Part shown: positions 24,108 through 36,436 of the stretch, one piece after another | Layout: every line of letters starts with the position of its first letter | Numbering within the stretch: the first letter of the stretch is position 1 | Assembly: GCA_022385755.1 (NCBI GenBank) | Contig: MU278364.1 | Span: 496,001-560,000, forward strand | Direction of reading: 5' to 3' | DNA: 64,000 nucleotides | From: Trametopsis cervina | Taxonomy: Eukaryota; Basidiomycota; Agaricomycetes; Polyporales; Irpicaceae | The notes under the pieces: generated by a model | Told to the model about the DNA's origin: nothing | Seen by the model: only the letters and a program-made list of their open reading frames with translations | Databases searched by the model: none | Program-made: the position numbers and the translations under genes

Positions 24108-26257
24108 ATGGCCTTGATATATTTCTTCGGCCTTTCATTTGTCTGTGCGGTGGTCGGTGTGCTCTTACGCCGCAACTGGCGTCCAGCGCGCCGCCTTCCT
24201 CCTGGTCCCCCTGCACATCCTATCCTAGGACATCTACGGGTGATTCCCCCGAGCAACGTCAGGGCGGAGACCTTCTATGAATGGTCGCGCCAATATGGTA
24301 CGTGGTTTTTGAGCCCGACCTCGTACATGCACATGCTAACTGTCTGTCAGGGGACGTGATATCGCTATCCGTGTTTGGCAAGACAATCGTTGTCCTCAAC
24401 AGCGAGAAGGCTGCTTCAGAATTACTCGACCAACGCAGCGCCATCTACAGTGACCGCCCTTCTTTCCCCATATTTGAACGGTAAGTTAGTGGTCTTCACA
24501 TCCTCCTCATCTCTCTGAACATTAGAACGTTAGCATCGGCTGGAAAGACGGAGTGACCTTCCTGCCCTACGGACCGGAGTTCATTCACCAGCGGAGGTAC
24601 CTCCAACAGTCGTTTGCAAAGTCCGAAGTGCAGGGCTACCGACACATTCATGAGGAAGAGATCAGTGTTTTCCTGAAGAACCTGCTTGAGGATCCACAGG
24701 ATTTTGACAGATACGCACATCAGTATGTTTCACCGTCTTATTCCATCGTCTCTATCACTCATAGCCAGCAGACTTACGACAGGAGCGATAATAAACTTGA
24801 CTTACGGACACCGAGTCCGGAGCCATGATGACGAATACTTTGCGATGACAGAACGATTCCAGGACTTTTTACGCGACGGCTTACGATCATCTCTCTTGGA
24901 TATATCACCAATCTGTGAGCCGTCTGAACACCCCCATTTTGATTTGGACTAAAGCGGTCTGCAGTTGGTTATTTACCAGGCTGGTTTCCTGGTGCATGGT
25001 TTGTCAATTACATAGCAGGTAAGTGTAACACTATGGCCTGCGAGATCTTACTAATGTTCTGTTCTCAGCCTCCAAACCGATAATTAAGGCATACATCGAG
25101 AACCCATTACAAGCTGTGCGCGACCAGATGGTACGTAGACCATATCAGATAGAGACATTGTGCTGAGCCATGTACTAGGCTGCAGGGAAAGCCCCATCAT
25201 GTTTCGCTTCACAACATCTCGAGGCGATGTCAAGAGAAGGCCGCGAGACCCCCGAGGAGCTGCGCACTCTTGCAATCGTCTCACACCTTATCGTCGGAGG
25301 TGCGAACGGCTCCATATCGACAAGCATCGTCGTCGCTCACGTTAATTCTTGACAGGAGGAACCGAATCAGTAAACACTATCCCTTCTGTATAGAACCGCA
25401 CAACTGACTGTCACCTTGTCAGACTTGGCACACCATCACAGTCTTCTTCATATGCATGCTTCTGAACCCGGAGGTGCAAGCGAAAGCCCGAGCGGAAATC
25501 GATGCGGTTGTCGGGCGAGGAAGACTTCCGGACTTCACAGACAGGGATTCCCTGCCCTACTTGGATTGCATTTTGCACGAGACAATGAGGCGAGTGACAT
25601 TACTTGCACAGTCGCCACACGTACCTTACTAAACCCTTTCCGATTAAAATTAGATGGTTCCCTGCGGCGCAATTGGGCGTACCACACAAGGTCATGACAG
25701 ACGATTACTACGAGGGAATGTACATCCCTAAAGGTGCCACCGTCATCGCCAACTCCAGGAGCATCACTTGGGACGAGAAACGCTTCCATCAACCCTCCAA
25801 GTTCATACCCGAAAGGTTCCTCCCAAAGCCACAAGGCTATGGCGAAACACCACCGATCGGTGCTTACTTCGGGTGGGGACGAAGGTATGAGTATTATCAC
25901 CATCACTGCATTATATGACTTATCATTCATCTAACATGGTAGAATGTGCCCTGGGCGTCACTTCGCCGATCGTACCCTGTGGCTGACCTTTGCCCGACTT
26001 CTGGCAGTGTTTGACATTTGTAAATTGAAGAACGCGGAAGGTCATGTACTCGAGCCAGAGATCAAGTTTGTGACTGGGATCGCCAGGTAAGTCATGATGC
26101 CTTCGTAGCCATATATTGTCGCCAACCGGAGTATCTAACGATCCCTCCCTTCTTGTCTTATAGTCACCCAGAACCATTCCCCTGCGACATTCGTCCCAGA
26201 GATGAACACGCGATCCACCTCATCCGAGAAGCCTACATGATGACAGCTTCATCATGA
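24108..26257 (+). CDS. Cytochrome P450 monooxygenase
   Basis: The protein begins with an N-terminal membrane anchor (MALIYFFGLSFVCAVVGVLL), a basic stop-transfer and the proline hinge LPPGPPAHPILG. Further on are an I-helix motif (IVGG joined by splicing to GTEST), the K-helix ETMR, the PERF motif (IPERFLP) and the haem-binding loop FGWGRRMCPGRH, whose Cys is the axial ligand. At least eight exons with short introns are needed, and the gene ends HLIREAYMMTASS at 26257. It is an ER-anchored class II enzyme that takes electrons from a P450 reductase. It fits the large Agaricomycete CYP families used in xenobiotic or secondary metabolism; the subfamily and substrate cannot be named from sequence alone. 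The neighbours do not form a biosynthetic cluster. Confidence 0.92.
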
Positions 26258-26570
26258 GCTTTGCCGCCTACGATTACGATATTTCACGTATTACTTTGAC
26301 GATACCAACTTGTAGCGATTGTCTATCAGAATGTTGTATGTGATTTTAGCTTTGTACTTGCGCCCGAGGGCGTATTAAGCTGCTCATTACCACTAAGCTG
26401 CACCTCGATGTGTGAACCCTACTGAAGGATTACAGGAGGGTATAAGAACGTTGTATGCAAGTTACAGCGATAAGAAAAGAGAAATCGGTTGGGCGGAGGA
26501 ACGCCATACACATATTGCGATACTCAAATTCGAAAGGGGATAAAGCGAAGGTTGGAAGTGCGTATAAGTG
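26258..26570. other. Convergent intergenic region
   Basis: 313 bp between the P450 stop (+) and the PHD-protein stop (-). No gene or repeat is evident. Confidence 0.5.
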
Positions 26571-29500
26571 CTATATCCCCATCGCGCTCGTCTTCGGTGA
26601 CGAGGGAGCGGAAAGTGAAGTGCCCGTGACAGAGGTAGATATCGAAGACTGACGACGCAAAGACCGACGAGGTCTTGTCGAGTGGTTTGAAGTGTGCGCC
26701 TTGGGACGTGTCGGAGATGGATCACGACCAGTGCTAACGGGAGCTGCAGGAGGCGCGGATAAGAGAGCCGCGCCCATCCGAGGTAAACGAATCTTGAGGC
26801 CTGTACTGGTGGGTGTATGATCTGACTTTGACGATGATGCCGGTACAGAAGACTTTTCCGATGCGTTGGCGGAGGCTGTCTTCTCTATTGGCACAACAGG
26901 TGGCTTCTGTCGGGACGTTGGGGCTATTCTGGGAGGCGCAGGCTGTTCTTTCTTGCCAACAGCAGAGGCGTCAGACACAGCAGGTGCAATCAGTTTGTAG
27001 CGCAGGGAAGGATGAATGGTGGTTGGGGCAGGCACGTTGAGCATGACGGATGGCAAAGCGGTGGGGGGAGAACTGGGGGCAGCAGACGATGGAGCAGTAA
27101 TGGAGCTACTAGTTGAAGGAGCACCGTTTAGTAGAGGGGAATCAGACGACGATGCACTGCGGGGTGCCGATGTGGCTGTCCCCGTGGCAGCTTTCGAGGT
27201 AGACGATGTAGGCGCAGTATGTTTCGTGCCTGATGCACCAGACATCGTGAATGTGATAGCAGTAGGAGACTCCAGTCTACGGGATGGCTGTCGGTTCCTC
27301 TTGGGTCGCGTAGATGAACTCGCTACAGGCTCTGTTGGAAGGTCTGGTGCAGATTGCCCTTCAGAAGTGTGCCGGCTCGTATGAGCACCGGCTTTGTGTG
27401 ACCTGTGTCTCCCTTCAGGCTTTCTGATGAACTTGCCGTTCGAGTCCCGCTTCTGTCTACGCGCAAGCGCAGAAGCTATTGCCTGTGAAGAAGGGCTCTG
27501 TCCCGTATAATCTTCGTATGCTTCATCGAATTCGTGCTCAGGCCCAGCCCCTGAGCTATCAGTCTTGTTCCATGGACGGAGGCGCCGACCTACACTGGAG
27601 CGTGCAGAACGGCGAGTGGGTTCCGGTGGCTGAATGTATTTTGAGCGAAGGCAATCTTCAAAAGAAAAGCTGCAATATACCTGCACAATCCCATTCACCG
27701 GCTGGTCATGAACGACTGGAGTAGGCTCTTCCGGAGCTTTGACCTTCACGTTGATCGTTGTAGTTTCGGCCTTTCTGGGTGCGACTTTGTGTTCAGATTT
27801 TGGAAGAGCAAGTGTTGCTGACGAAGTGCCGGAGGCTGCAGGTAACTTGATAGCGGGTCTTGAAACCATGTCACACAAAGACTACATGCCGTGTGAGAAA
27901 AGCCTGTAACGAAGTTTCCGAAGTCTGATACTCACCACAACTGCTCTGAGCTCGTCCAAATTCAAGGGTCGGGGTAGCAAGCTGTGAGGTTTAGCCTCCC
28001 GCTGGTACATATCGTCGTCGGGCAATGAGCTTAGTGATGACAACGGAGAAGATGCCGCGCTACTGATATCATAGCTTCTGAGAAAAAGTAAGCGTCACAA
28101 ACCCTATATCTGAGGAGATGGCACGTACTCGTACTGCTGTGGACGCTTTTTACTCGATTTATTCCAAAAGTCCATTGTAATGACCCTTTCTGGTACTCTA
28201 TAGCGTCTTCCATTGATCAAGACTTCGTCTATTGCGAGTTTCGGAGGAGGCGCAGCAGGAGTTTCAGGAAGTATGACTTCGATGTTCCCGTTATTGCGCT
28301 CATTCGGTTTGGTAATCTCAATAGGAGGCGCATTGGCTTTGGGTATACGTCGCTTCAATGGCTACATGGCAATAATCAGATTATGCAGAAAAAAACAGAA
28401 CAGCAGAATGAGAGCGTACCACAACTTGTTCGGCGTGATTAGGACACATCCATTTCTTGTTCCATGGAGGCATATAAGCCAGAGGAGGGTCAACGCAGTC
28501 GAGATGCCAATGCAGATGACAGTAGTCACATGAGATCATGCCACGCCCCACTTCGGACTGGCTGCTTGCAGTGCTCGTTGCTCTCCGAGCTCTTTTGGCC
28601 GCTGGTGCTGCGGCGGCCAGGTCGGGGGGAAGCGCTGACGTACCGCATTTATAACAGAGGACAGGCTCTCCATTGCGATCTCGAAGCCGATATGGCTCCC
28701 GCTCCTCCAGTTGGCCATGACGACTGTGTTTGTTTGTTCATCAGGGGAACCGAACACTGTGAGATACATGGGAAGACGTACTTCAGACGAGGAGGTTTGA
28801 GCTCTGAGCTGTCCACATAGTTCCCTTTCGGTCCCGTGGCAACTGTATGCAGTCATAGTAAGCAACTGGTTTTGCCCCTGAGTGGGAAGACGCACCATCT
28901 TTGAAGAAGGTCCTTACATCCTGAGGTAATGAGAATTCAGAAGGGAGTGATGATTCTATCTGCTCAACAAGGGGAGCCATGAATTTCAAGCCGGCGGAAG
29001 GTTTTATTGGGGGTTTCTTGACACGACACTTCAATATCCGCAATCACTGAATTGAGGGAGGAACGCACCTGTCCTAAAGAACAAGATGGACAGAACCATC
29101 GCGCATCCCCTGCAGGTAGATCCTCCGCCTCCATCGGGGGATTGAGACACCATAAGTGATAAGCTCTGGGGCACCCATCGCAGTACACCAACGACCCCAA
29201 CGACCGACATGCAGAGCAATGGTCTTCATTCGACTGGAACACCATGAGGCCGGTGCAAAAGACATATCTGGACAGTACTCACAGCAGCAGCGGCTCCCAC
29301 AGGCTCTATCGCAGATGTGGCCAGACCAGGCTCCTCCTTCACCCTAACACCACCCGCTCTCTCCTTGCCCTTGCCTTTATCTCTCAGTCCTGTAGTCCGT
29401 ACAGATGAGTAATTTGAATCCGGATCTTCTGCAATCGGGGCTGCAGAGTTCGAGCGGGAGAGCTGGGCGTCGTCAGAGTCGATTTGCATCGCGAGGTTGT

Positions 29501-30082
29501 CTGGCTCAGAAGGAAGGTGTGATGACGAAGCTATCGCTCCCGTAGTTCCTGCCTGCTCAGAGGTAGTGACGGCAGTGGCCACGCGGCGAGCAGATGCACG
29601 TTGTGCCCTTGAAGTCGCAGAGCTGGGGGTGATGTCCAAGTCACGGTCGTGACGGGAAGAAGGAAGGAGCGACGACCGCACGGGAAGCAGCGCACGGACA
29701 AACGTTCCGCATAGGACCAGCGATAAAAGGGACAAAGGCGTTGGTTAGTACATGTATAGGACACAATGAGGAGGAAAACGCACTCTTTGTCCAGTCTGGC
29801 TCGCTTCCGGCGGGGACCATCGACCTCAGCCGTGGTAGCCATGGTGCTCACGGTGTATGCACCGTAGGTGGTCCCGGGGTCAGATGCGGGCAAATACGAC
29901 GCAACGACCGCAGACTTTTTATGGTCTTTCTTGGGTATGCCGAGTTGCTGGACGGTCTGCAGTGAAGGGGGTCCTGGTAGGATCTCGGTCGCCAAGGTCG
30001 GGTCGCCCTCCAAGTGGGGCGGCTGGACCACCGGCGGTGGTGCAACTAGTAAACACGCTGGAACGGCCTCAACGGAAGCCAT
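26571..30082 (-). CDS. Rco1-like double PHD-finger protein (Rpd3S-type histone deacetylase subunit)
   Basis: The ATG at 30082 gives MASVEAVPACLLVAPPP. A Ser/Pro-rich N-terminal part with a basic patch (GPRRKRARLDK) follows. PHD finger 1 reads CSACRSLGSLVYCDGC, then YHLWCLNPP and WFCPSC. A linker (PPIKPSAGLKFMAPLVEQIE) leads to PHD finger 2, which has a CGTSALPPDL segment, then ISCDYCHLHWHLDCVDPP and WMCPNH. Next comes the conserved RYRVPERVITMDFW block. The last exon (about 400 residues) is a low-complexity Ser/Pro/Thr/Ala tail. The order PHD-linker-PHD-RVPERV is that of yeast Rco1, fission yeast Cph1/2 and animal PHF12. These join Sin3, Rpd3 and an MRG protein to suppress cryptic transcription over H3K36-methylated gene bodies. 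The exact complex is inferred. Confidence 0.85.
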
Positions 30083-32159
30083 CGTGGCCGGTGTGAGAGG
30101 TTGAGCGAGACAACTTGGTCGACGTACCACGGTGACTGGTAGACTTTGCAGTGCAAACTTGCGGCGACGTGCGCCAAAGCTCAGAGCAGCGCACCTGCCT
30201 CAATCGCCGCCTCAGATTGGCCCACAACCGCAGTACCGTTGAACTATGTAAATTCTACACAAAAATACAGACAGCATGCCTAGTATCTATATGCGCCATC
30301 GCCTACAGAAGAACACCTCTGTAACGCCTAGAAAAAAAACCCAATGCTGAAGAGGTTAGCGAGTGGATAGCGCCCTCCCCATCCTTTTCCTGGTGACCCC
30401 TCTGAGTCACGCCGCTGTTTCAGGAAGAGAAGGCCGTCCATCATACGCAGCAGACACAATGCCGGTCAGCGCAGCGGGACGCGACGATTGTGCTTCTGGA
30501 TCCCTCTACACAGAAGTCGTAGTTTCAGCGTGAAAATTGGCCACGAAGGATAGTGACGATTGTCACAGTGGGTGCGAGCAGCCAGTGCATGACGGTGTTC
30601 TTGCGGATCTCGTGGGCTGAATATTGTACAAGCATCCCCCTACGACGATGGATGTTGCCGGCTGTAAGATTGATGACGTGGAAGTAGTCGTCCCGATATA
30701 CCGAGCCCCGGCAAGATTGTAACGCGTTCTTCAGGCTTCACCGTTCAGCGGCCACAGTCATCTGCTTTGCAGGTCAGTGCAAGCGAGGGCTGGGCTGAAC
30801 AAGTTTGCTTACTGTACACCCGTAACCAAGGGTTTGTAATATCCACCGCGCATTCGTTGTCCATCGGGTCCGAGCGGGGTGGTCAAACGCCCTGTTCAGC
30901 TTTTGGTTCACAATTGCGCCTTTTTATCCTAGGAAGGCCAATGCATAGTATTCTAGTCTTATCGCCCGGTGACATGCTATGAGCAGATGCTGCTGTTCGT
31001 GAAGCTTGCCTTGTGCTTTGAAAGGGGTTGTTTCGTATATCCAAGGCGAGGACCCCAATGGTTGGCATGACAGTGTTTGTGTGCATTGCATTGCGTAGTT
31101 AAGCGATGGATCGGCTAGGGAATGAACGTACCAGGACCACCAAAAGCCACACCCTACATCGTCCCGGGAAGATGAGAGCGTGGTGCCCCTCGATAACCCA
31201 GACAGTCCGTCCCAAATATAATCTAGCGAGTTGGCGCCGCATACTATGCAGCCGTGAATTACTTCCTTGAAAGTGTAAATCAGCACCTTGCAGCCATGAA
31301 CTGTTGACTCACAGCTCATTAAAATATTCGAACAACGTAACGGTGTCCTGGGCGGCGAATGTGGTGTAATGTGGTACATGCAAGGAACCTCCTTCGGTAC
31401 GATCAAAGACTCACCTCAATTACGCACGGAAGTTCGCCTGTTTCGTGGCGGGCACACTGCAAGTGACTGCAACAGCTAGAATTCAGATGCAGCAGCCAGC
31501 TCTGTCTCACTGGGCGATACTACTTGAAGAGGTGAGGGAGAAGCAGGACTACAGCACAGAAACAGGACCTGGAGGTCTAAGACCATGACACTTACAGGGA
31601 AGAGCAGTAGATGGGGTACGAGGTAGCCTGATGAGATGGCGTTTCATGCTGTGCAACTGCAGGTCCTCTGTAAAGAAAAAGCACATCATTCTATTGCAAC
31701 TCCAGTGTGCGGCTTGCCTTTTTACTGCACATGCTAACCCGGGTCGCCGAGAGTGGCCGCTTGCTCCATGCAGCGTATTTTCTCTCCAGTTCTATACCAG
31801 ATGAACCACTTGGTAGCAGTCAGGTTGTACTCGTGAACAGCGAAATCATTGAGGCAGAGACAACTGTTATATGAGATGATGAGTGCTCAAAGCAGGTGCA
31901 AAGCTCGCACAGTGGCGTGAAACAGGGCGGCTGTTCGGTGATTCGCGAGTTGTGCAACTTATCTGCGGGACTGACGCGAGAAGTACCCATGCTTGCGACC
32001 ACTCTGACAGAACGCTATGGCTGCGTGTATTATAAAGATCCCAAATCACTCTACGCACTCCTGGTGCTTGCCCACAACTACAGCCAGCTTGAAGCCGACG
32101 TTGCGCTCTGCTAATACTCGAGGTGACCCGAACTCACTGTTTATCGCAGCCACCTCGCC
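30083..32159. other. 2.1-kb intergenic region without a recognised gene
   Basis: This lies between the divergent starts of the PHD-protein gene and the DHA1 transporter gene. The reading frames are short, no spliced model gives a family motif, and I found no inverted or tandem repeat. It presumably holds both promoters. A lineage-specific small gene or a non-coding RNA cannot be excluded. Confidence 0.4.
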
Positions 32160-34054
32160 ATGACCGCCGATAACGGGGCGGGAGTACGGGATACCGCCAA
32201 TGAAGACGAACGAGCACCGCTGCTCGCCCATTCACCCGATGCACGACGAGAGGCGACGCCTTTGCCTCGCGCGCAGCTTGCAGCGGTCTATCTCATCAAG
32301 CTGACTATTCCCATCGTCTCCTTCTCTGTGATACCCTATATCAACAAGATGGTATCCGAGCTGGATGACCTACCGAGGGGTCATCCTGTAGGCTACTATA
32401 GTGGTCTCGTCGGCCTTGCGCACGCCGCCGGTCAGTTCCTCACGGTGTTCCCATGGGGCAGAGTATCAGGTACGTCTCTCCCATTTCTGGCAGGGGTTCG
32501 CAACGGCGTTGCTCACATACAGCCACGGTGTTACAGATTGGTTTGGAAGAATACCAATTATCGCTACGGGAATGTTCGGGCTCGCAGCCTCTACCGCCTT
32601 TTTTGGTCTCAGCAAGACGTTGTCCCAAGCGATATTCTTCCGCTTCCTTAGTATGTTACCCCGTGTCGATGAAGGCTCGCGTTTGCTCACGTCCTATCTT
32701 CCAGCCGGTGTATTCAGCGGCTACGTTGGTGTTATCCACTCGGTTGTCGGGGAGCTCACAGATGCCAGTAATCAATCTACGGCGTTCCCGTTCTACGACA
32801 TCATCTCAGCTCTTGGATTCATTGTCGGGTATGTGTTTGAATATGACGCCACACAAGGCAACCGACCGACTCACGCTCTGTCTATTCGCAGCCCTTTCTT
32901 GGGTGGCACGTTTGCTGAACCAGCCACTCAATTCCCTGGGACGTTTGACACAGCATTCTGGCGAGCATACCCATACGCACTGCCTGGTTTCATTGCCGGT
33001 GCTATCGCAATTGCTGCAGCCCTACTCTCTATATTCTACCTGAGAGAGGTCAGCACAACATCGCTTTCTCTTCATGATAAGCTCTAACCCCACATCGCGT
33101 AGACAAACCCCCGAGTCGCCCATGATAAATTGACACACGAACATCCTGTCATATACCAGGCGATCACTGCTTCTGCGTCAGTAGAGGAAATCGCGGTAGA
33201 AGAGGAAAAGCCGCCCACTGTCAAGAGTCTGATTGCGTTGCCTGTCATACGCGCTATATGCGCCTCGCAATGGTCCATTGGCTTCATTGCTTCGGCGTTC
33301 AATAATGGCTTCGCTCTCATGGCGTACACATCGACAGATTTCGGTGGTCTTTCCATGGACGTGCGTATCTCATTTCCTTTCACTCAATAGTCGATATTCA
33401 CTCTGCCTGCGTAAACAGCCAAGACGAATCGCAGTCGCCCTCTCCATCATGGGGCTCGTCTCCATATTCCTAAAGGCCTCGCTCCCAATCTTCCTCAAGC
33501 GTTTCGACACGCTCTCCGTGTACCGCTTCTCGGTGCAGGCGTGGCCCCTCACTTTCGCGTTGATGCCCATACTCAATATCATCGCGCGCGTCTCAGGGCC
33601 CGAACGGGGCGCGGCGGCTTCGGCGTTGTTGTGGGTCTCGATCTCTCTCGTCCTCTTCGCGTCGCGGTTGGGCACGCTGGCATTCTCGTAAGTCGTTGCT
33701 CCCTTCATCTCATCGATATATGCAGTTACTCAATGATGCTCGTAGTATCATCATGATATTGACGAAGGATCATACGCCCACTTCCTCTGCTCTTGGAACG
33801 ACGAACAGCATCTCAGAGCTCGCGCAGATGATCGGCGGCTCTATCGGCGCTCCATTCATTGGGTACGTGAATATATCTCGCCTTGGATGCACAAGTTCTC
33901 AAGGGAATGCATACACAGTGCTCTTTTCTCTTTCTCGACCACCACAGCGGGCTCGATCGCTGGAGGGTATCTCTGGGTTGTAGTCATTTGTGTACTTTCG
34001 TTACTGGGCGACATCAGCGCACGCAGGATCGGTCGATATCAACATAGCTCGTAG
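32160..34054 (+). CDS. MFS transporter, DHA1 / ZIFL-like
   Basis: The ATG at 32160 opens a polar N-terminal tail (MTADNGAGVRDTANEDERAP), followed by LPRAQLAAVYLIKLTIPIV (helix 1). Joined exons give the antiporter motif A GRVSDWFGRIPII, then FRFLTGVFSGYVGVIHSVV, FYDIISALGFIVGPFLGG, YLRETNPRV, and in the second half MIGGSIGAPFIGALFSFS. Twelve membrane helices are expected. The start of helix 1, the motif-A form and the GYVGV segment resemble the DHA1 group that includes plant ZIFL proteins and many fungal efflux pumps. The family exports drugs or organic acids by proton antiport; no substrate can be assigned. About seven short introns interrupt the frame. The stop follows RRIGRYQHSS. Confidence 0.88.
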
Positions 34055-34576
34055 ACGATGGGTAGATCGCGGGTAGAGTTATTTATTGCTACTTAGTTAT
34101 ACACACGTTGTAGAAGTATTTCACATGGATGTATTCGTTCTGAGGTATAATAAGGATAGTCTATACTATAGCCTTGCTCGTGCATGTTATGACCTCAAAC
34201 AGAATGTGGGATAGTCAGACTCTGGGTCGTATGAGGATAGAGGAAGACTTACAGGGGCAAGCTGCAACGCCCCAATCAAGTTAGCGAATCGACGATAACG
34301 AGAGGCATGGAACTCAGCGGAGGAATAGCACGATGAGGAAGTCTACAAAGTGGACGTTGATAGCTTGCTCGGTGTCTTATCTGATGTCTGATACGATCAG
34401 GTAGAGGTGTGTCAGAGGCGAAGCCAGTATCGAGTCTTGCAATGCACGCGACACATAGTGTCATCACACTGAGGCATCATTCACGAGCGAGGGCAACGTC
34501 GAGGCGCAAGTCATAATCGACACGCACCTCGCCCGCCTCCCTCCCGCCACCCTCGCTCGCATTATATATCTAAAGG

Positions 34577-34900
34577 CAAAATCCTGTACGACGGTGAGCA
34601 TCGAGGAGAGTGAAGCAGGTCGGAGACGTACTAGGTGAGTGAGCAAACATCGTGTGGGTCTCTCGTCCGTCACGACGTGGAAGGGGGCTTCTTGAGGTCA
34701 CTCCCCTTGAGGATGCTGACGCACCAACCCAACCAGTCGCCAACCCTGCTTCTTTTTATTTTTATTTTATTTTATATTTGATTTGAGGCCAATTCCTGGT
34801 ACGATGGTCAGCGTCGAAGAAAGTGAAGCAGTTCGGAGGCGTACCATGGGAGTGGGCAAGCATCGTGAAGGTCTCTCGGCCGTCACGCCATGGAAGGGGG
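34577..34900. repeat. Two-copy diverged direct repeat, period about 210 bp
   Basis: Copy 1 (34577-34686) and copy 2 (34787-34900) share the sequence from a TCCTG(G)TACGA start, through AGTGAAGCAG, GTCTCTCG and CCGTCACG, to a GGAAGGGGG end. Each copy is followed by a segment ending in a T-rich run. They look like duplicated non-coding sequence or the remnant of a short repeat family. Confidence 0.7.
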
Positions 34901-35239
34901 ATTCCCCACCAGACGCCACCCTTTATATTTTTTTAATCTTTTATTTTTTATGACAATGTTTCACGCCATCTTGCGAGGTCTACGATGTCGGTCAGCTCTC
35001 CGGTACAAACCAGAATAGATCGTACATACCTTTATTTTAAACTTGAGGTACTTGAGTCACTCCGATCACGCATCTGTACTAAATGAGAAGTCAGATCACG
35101 GGGAGATAAGATGAACACGTACCTTGAGGTAAGGGCGGGGAGAAGGGAGGCGGTTGAAGTCAGAGGCTTGAGGCTTGACGTCCTCGCACTTCCCGTACCG
35201 CCCGCTTGAATCGCACTTGTCAATTCTTGAGGTCCCAAT

Positions 35240-35363
35240 AGGCCCGTGAACACTCCGATGTACAGGCCCGTGAACGAATCCAATCCTCAGGCCCGTGAAC
35301 ATATCCTATGCGCAGGCCCGTGAAAGAATCCAATCCAAAGGCCCGTGAAGGAATCCAGTCCGG
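35240..35363. repeat. 25-bp minisatellite, five copies
   Basis: Units start AGGCCCGTGAA at 35240, 35264, 35289, 35314 and 35339, a period of 24-25 bp. The remainder of each unit varies around CGAATCCAATCC. It is non-coding as far as can be seen. Confidence 0.9.
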
Positions 35364-36436
35364 ATGGCCAACTTGTCTTCGTCCAAGCCCAGTGGCACGA
35401 AGGCAGATCATCAAGAGCAGAAGAGCAGAACCAAATGAAGCACACCAGCAGGCACGTCCGTTTGCGGGACCGTAAGGGCATTGTCCATGCATTGTTCCCC
35501 TGGGTAGGCCCGCGGTCCCGTGTGGCCAACATGTCACCGTCGGCATCTTGCCCTCGACGCTTGTGATGGTTCAGATAAAGGTTTGCAGGAAGCTTGAGAG
35601 TCTAGGCACATGCCAATAACCTTGTTTCTTGTGACGGATCCCCGTTTGATGGGCTTTTGTTAGCGATGTCTTCCTTGTTCTTGACGCCACACGTAAGCGG
35701 CGAGCGCGCTGTTGAGCGCGGGATTGAGGTTGAAGAGGGGAATACGAAGCATGAACACAGGATGAGCGAAGCAACATGCACTGGGAACCACAACGGAGAA
35801 GATATAAGAGGCGAGATGGTAGTGGGAGAGAAGAGGATGAGGGGACGAACAGGCGAGGAGCAAGGCCCTTTTATATGAGCGGACCCACAGAGACAAATAT
35901 ATGCCCGAAAGGGAAGAGGAGGGTTGGGCCACGCGGGCGCTAAGGGACCAAACATTGACAATGGCGTTTGCCGGGCCCGGAACACGTTGTGGCGGCGTGG
36001 CCCATTGGCTGAGCAGTGCAGATGTGCAGATCAATGGCTACAAATGTCATTGTAACTGCGGATGGCCTTGGCCGTGGCCGCAGATATCGATACGATTCGC
36101 CTCATAGGCCCGGGGTACCTGATGAAGACATATCTGCAGGCGGTAATCTGTACAACGAGTGAATAATATTCCAGTCAAGGTTGAATCTGCGAGAGGAAAC
36201 CTTCGAGAGGCATTTCGCGCGAGCAGCACGAGTGGCTGATAGTGTGTAGTTGAGGACATAATTTTGGACGCCCCTGCCAAGCCTGAGCAATGGCCCATCG
36301 TGCGGTTTCTTTGGATAACGGCCATGGCTGGTGGCGATGTAACGAGTGGCGGCCGCAGACGATATGAGCGCTCATCCTGAATGTGGCCTGCGATCCTAAC
36401 AAAGCCAAACAAAGGCACTTGCTCTCTGCGTTCGCC

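Larger units (their letters stand above)
34055..36436. other. 2.4-kb repeat-bearing intergenic region
   Basis: No gene is supported between the DHA1 transporter and Prp38. The stretch holds a diverged direct repeat (34577-34900) with AT-rich tails and a 25-bp minisatellite (35240-35363). A leftward frame near 35602-36034 is hydrophobic in places but has no motif and no spliced extension. Confidence 0.5.

Noticed and set aside
24108..34054. Possible secondary-metabolite cluster (P450 plus MFS transporter)
   Set aside because: No backbone enzyme is present, and the two genes are separated by a chromatin-protein gene and a 2-kb gap.
35602..36034. Leftward frame with hydrophobic stretches
   Set aside because: No family motif, no convincing signal or splice-supported extension, and the frame overlaps low-complexity non-coding sequence.
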